A stretch of DNA of 64,000 bases from positions 186,001 through 250,000 of the forward strand of contig NZ_PDZL01000003.1 in the NCBI RefSeq assembly GCF_002735705.1. Reading direction: 5' to 3'. The DNA comes from Janthinobacterium sp. BJB426 (GTDB lineage Bacteria > Pseudomonadota > Gammaproteobacteria > Burkholderiales > Burkholderiaceae_D). The translations under genes were made by a program, and so were the position numbers. Position 1 is the first letter of the stretch, and the number at the start of each line of letters is the position of its first letter. Shown here piece after piece: positions 62,531 to 64,000 of this stretch. Below the pieces are notes generated by a model. It had not been told where the DNA came from. It ran no database searches and worked only from the letters and a program-made list of their open reading frames with translations.

Positions 62531-64000
62531 TTAAATGGCGGCGGGTTCGATGTGCAGCAGGACTTGCTTGCGTACGTCCACAAGCCGCACGGCAGCCAGC
62601 AAGCCCAGAAAGGCGGTGACGCGGTTGCCGGCGGTGCAGATCGCCTGTCGCCGCTGTTCCAGCTCAGCGACATATTCCGCATCGAGCAGCGACGCAAAGC
62701 GGCGGCTCTCCGCCAGGTCGTTTTCCATCCGCTGTTCAAACAGCTCGCGCGCCTGCGTGTGCTGTGCCAGTTTCTCCTCCAGCAGCTTGATCGGCGCGAT
62801 GCCACCGTCGGCAAGCCGTTGAAAGTCGTCGCGTTTGTAGCGTTGCTCCTCCAGCTCCGCCAGCAGGCCTTCCCGCCAGGCGTGCGCGGCGGCCAGCCAG
62901 CGTGTGCGGGCAAGCGCCTTGAGCTCTGCCTGGGCATCGTCAACACAGCGCTTGAAGGTCCTGATATCCCTGGCATAGTCGCTGCCCTCGCCGGTGCTCC
63001 AGTATTTGTCCACCCAGTAGGCATTGAGGGTGGAGAGGAAACTGCTGAACGCATCGTCCAGTATGTCGTCGCTGCCGCGGGCGCCATCCTGCAACGCCAC
63101 ACGGCGCCAGAACGACTGCGTGCCTGACATCCGTGCCGTGTCGGGATGGCTGGCCAGCAAGGCCTGCTTCATGGACGACTTCGCACGCCGGATCACGGCC
63201 TTGAAGCCGTCGACGCTTTCGTATGGATCGCCAGGCGCCGTCACAGCAAAAACAAAATGCCGCGCTATGTCTTTCGACAAAACCTCGTCCGTCAATGCTT
63301 CCTGCGACTGCTCCAGGCTGGCGCATTGTTTGCCGATATTCTCGGCCGCAAGTTGCGCCTGCCGTTGTTCGTCGTGCGCCCGCCCCAGTACCGCTTGCAG
63401 CGCCTCGCTCTCGGCGCCCAGCACTTCCTGGCGTTTTTTCTTCACCCTGGCAATCACCATGTGCGCATCGACGGCAACGCGCAGACGCGCCAATGGCGTG
63501 GTCGACGCCTGTATATCGCTCAGCAACTGCTGCTTGAGCGTCAACATCATCGGCTGTACCCGCGCATACAGAAGGGGCTCGGCTTCGCGGGCGTCGAGCC
63601 ACGACTGCCCGAACTCGAGCGGGAAAAAGTTCGCCGCGCGCTTGACATCGTCACTCAGCGGTATCGAACGTTCAATCTGTTCGACCAGGCGCCGCCGGTA
63701 CAGCGGCACTTCGGCCTCACCCGCATGCTCGCGCACCATGTCGCGCACCGACTGCGCCGTGAAGGAATAGGTGGTGACAATCCGAAATCGCCGCGGCGCG
63801 CTTTGCCAGTCCTCGATGCCCGGCAGCGTCAGGCCGCCCCCCTGCAGGAACGACAGGTCATCACCGCGCCCCACCAGCAGGATCAGGTCCGCCAGCGGCA
63901 CATATTTGCGGGCCATCGCATGCACATGCTCCTGCTCTGCCGCGTTTGCCGGTTTGTCGCCGGGAAGATCGAGCATGCGCACGCCCGACTGCGCGGCATC
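62531..64000 (-). CDS. dynamin-like GTPase (5' end missing)
   Basis: The gene runs off the right edge; 489 residues are visible. Near the truncated N-terminal side it has the G3-type motif MLDLPGD and a following PLADLILLVGR strand with the G4 region after it. About 400 residues of long helices with coiled-coil character follow, as in the middle and effector domains of bacterial dynamin-like proteins. Near the C-terminus AFLGLLAAVRLVDV may be a short hydrophobic or paddle segment. The P-loop lies outside the window, so GTPase activity cannot be confirmed. The neighbour downstream is a coiled-coil membrane protein. Confidence 0.6.
   Translation of the reverse strand, partial: DAAQSGVRMLDLPGDKPANAAEQEHVHAMARKYVPLADLILLVGRGDDLSFLQGGGLTLPGIEDWQSAPRRFRIVTTYSFTAQSVRDMVREHAGEAEVPLYRRRLVEQIERSIPLSDDVKRAANFFPLEFGQSWLDAREAEPLLYARVQPMMLTLKQQLLSDIQASTTPLARLRVAVDAHMVIARVKKKRQEVLGAESEALQAVLGRAHDEQRQAQLAAENIGKQCASLEQSQEALTDEVLSKDIARHFVFAVTAPGDPYESVDGFKAVIRRAKSSMKQALLASHPDTARMSGTQSFWRRVALQDGARGSDDILDDAFSSFLSTLNAYWVDKYWSTGEGSDYARDIRTFKRCVDDAQAELKALARTRWLAAAHAWREGLLAELEEQRYKRDDFQRLADGGIAPIKLLEEKLAQHTQARELFEQRMENDLAESRRFASLLDAEYVAELEQRRQAICTAGNRVTAFLGLLAAVRLVDVRKQVLLHIEPAAI

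Overview
The window is about 64 kb of high-GC DNA, densely packed with genes. Its codon use and gene content suggest a betaproteobacterium, most likely Oxalobacteraceae (Janthinobacterium-like). Supporting signs are an NsrR/Hmp module, ppc and pyk-gap close together, an ActP/DUF485 pair, hmgA with a DUF2783 partner, and many two-component systems. The genus is an inference. I saw no rRNA, tRNA, CRISPR array or insertion sequence.

Region 1 (1-14.1 kb) is an organosulfur acquisition and desulfurisation locus. A leftward operon encodes a class II aldolase-like protein, a sulfonate-type ABC transporter (binding protein, two permeases, ATPase) with an MFS carrier set inside it, and a DszB-family desulfinase cut by the left edge. 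A second DszB-like gene is divergent from it. A TonB receptor, two SsuD-like flavin monooxygenases and a sigma-54 activator (SfnR-like) follow. All four transcription units have a -24/-12 (GG-N10-GC) promoter, and copies of a 20-bp dyad, CTGYTG-N8-CARCAG, lie upstream. This reads as one sulfur-responsive regulon run by the local activator.

Region 2 (14.2-17 kb) is a visibly less GC-rich pair: an exported HET-C-like protein and a Tat/lipobox amidohydrolase. Region 3 (17-22.6 kb) holds homogentisate dioxygenase (hmgA) with DUF2783, a flavin aromatic hydroxylase, an MFS carrier and a LuxR-type regulator. Region 4 (22.6-33.2 kb) is mixed: msrA, an MBL-fold hydrolase, hemB, a VirK/YbjX-like protein, an OmpR-type two-component pair, a DUF481 outer-membrane protein, a lipoprotein lipase and a RES-type toxin-antitoxin pair.

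Region 5 (33.2-44.2 kb) has an MHYT-PAS hybrid kinase next to an HD-GYP response regulator, two small unrecognised genes, and a complete FecI-FecR-FecA-like iron signalling operon behind a Fur box. A probable DUF3617 gene remnant and a small membrane protein follow. Region 6 (44.2-54.3 kb) is central metabolism (pyk, gap, ppc) and nitric-oxide defence (nsrR; hemerythrin-hmp operon), with actP-DUF485 between them.

Region 7 (54.4-60.6 kb) is an RsbR-RsbS-RsbT stressosome operon. It continues into an ATPase/SpoIIE phosphatase fusion and two histidine kinases, so a partner-switching module is joined to phosphorelay proteins. Region 8 (60.6-64 kb) has a membrane metallophosphoesterase, then a coiled-coil membrane protein downstream of a large dynamin-like GTPase cut by the right edge.
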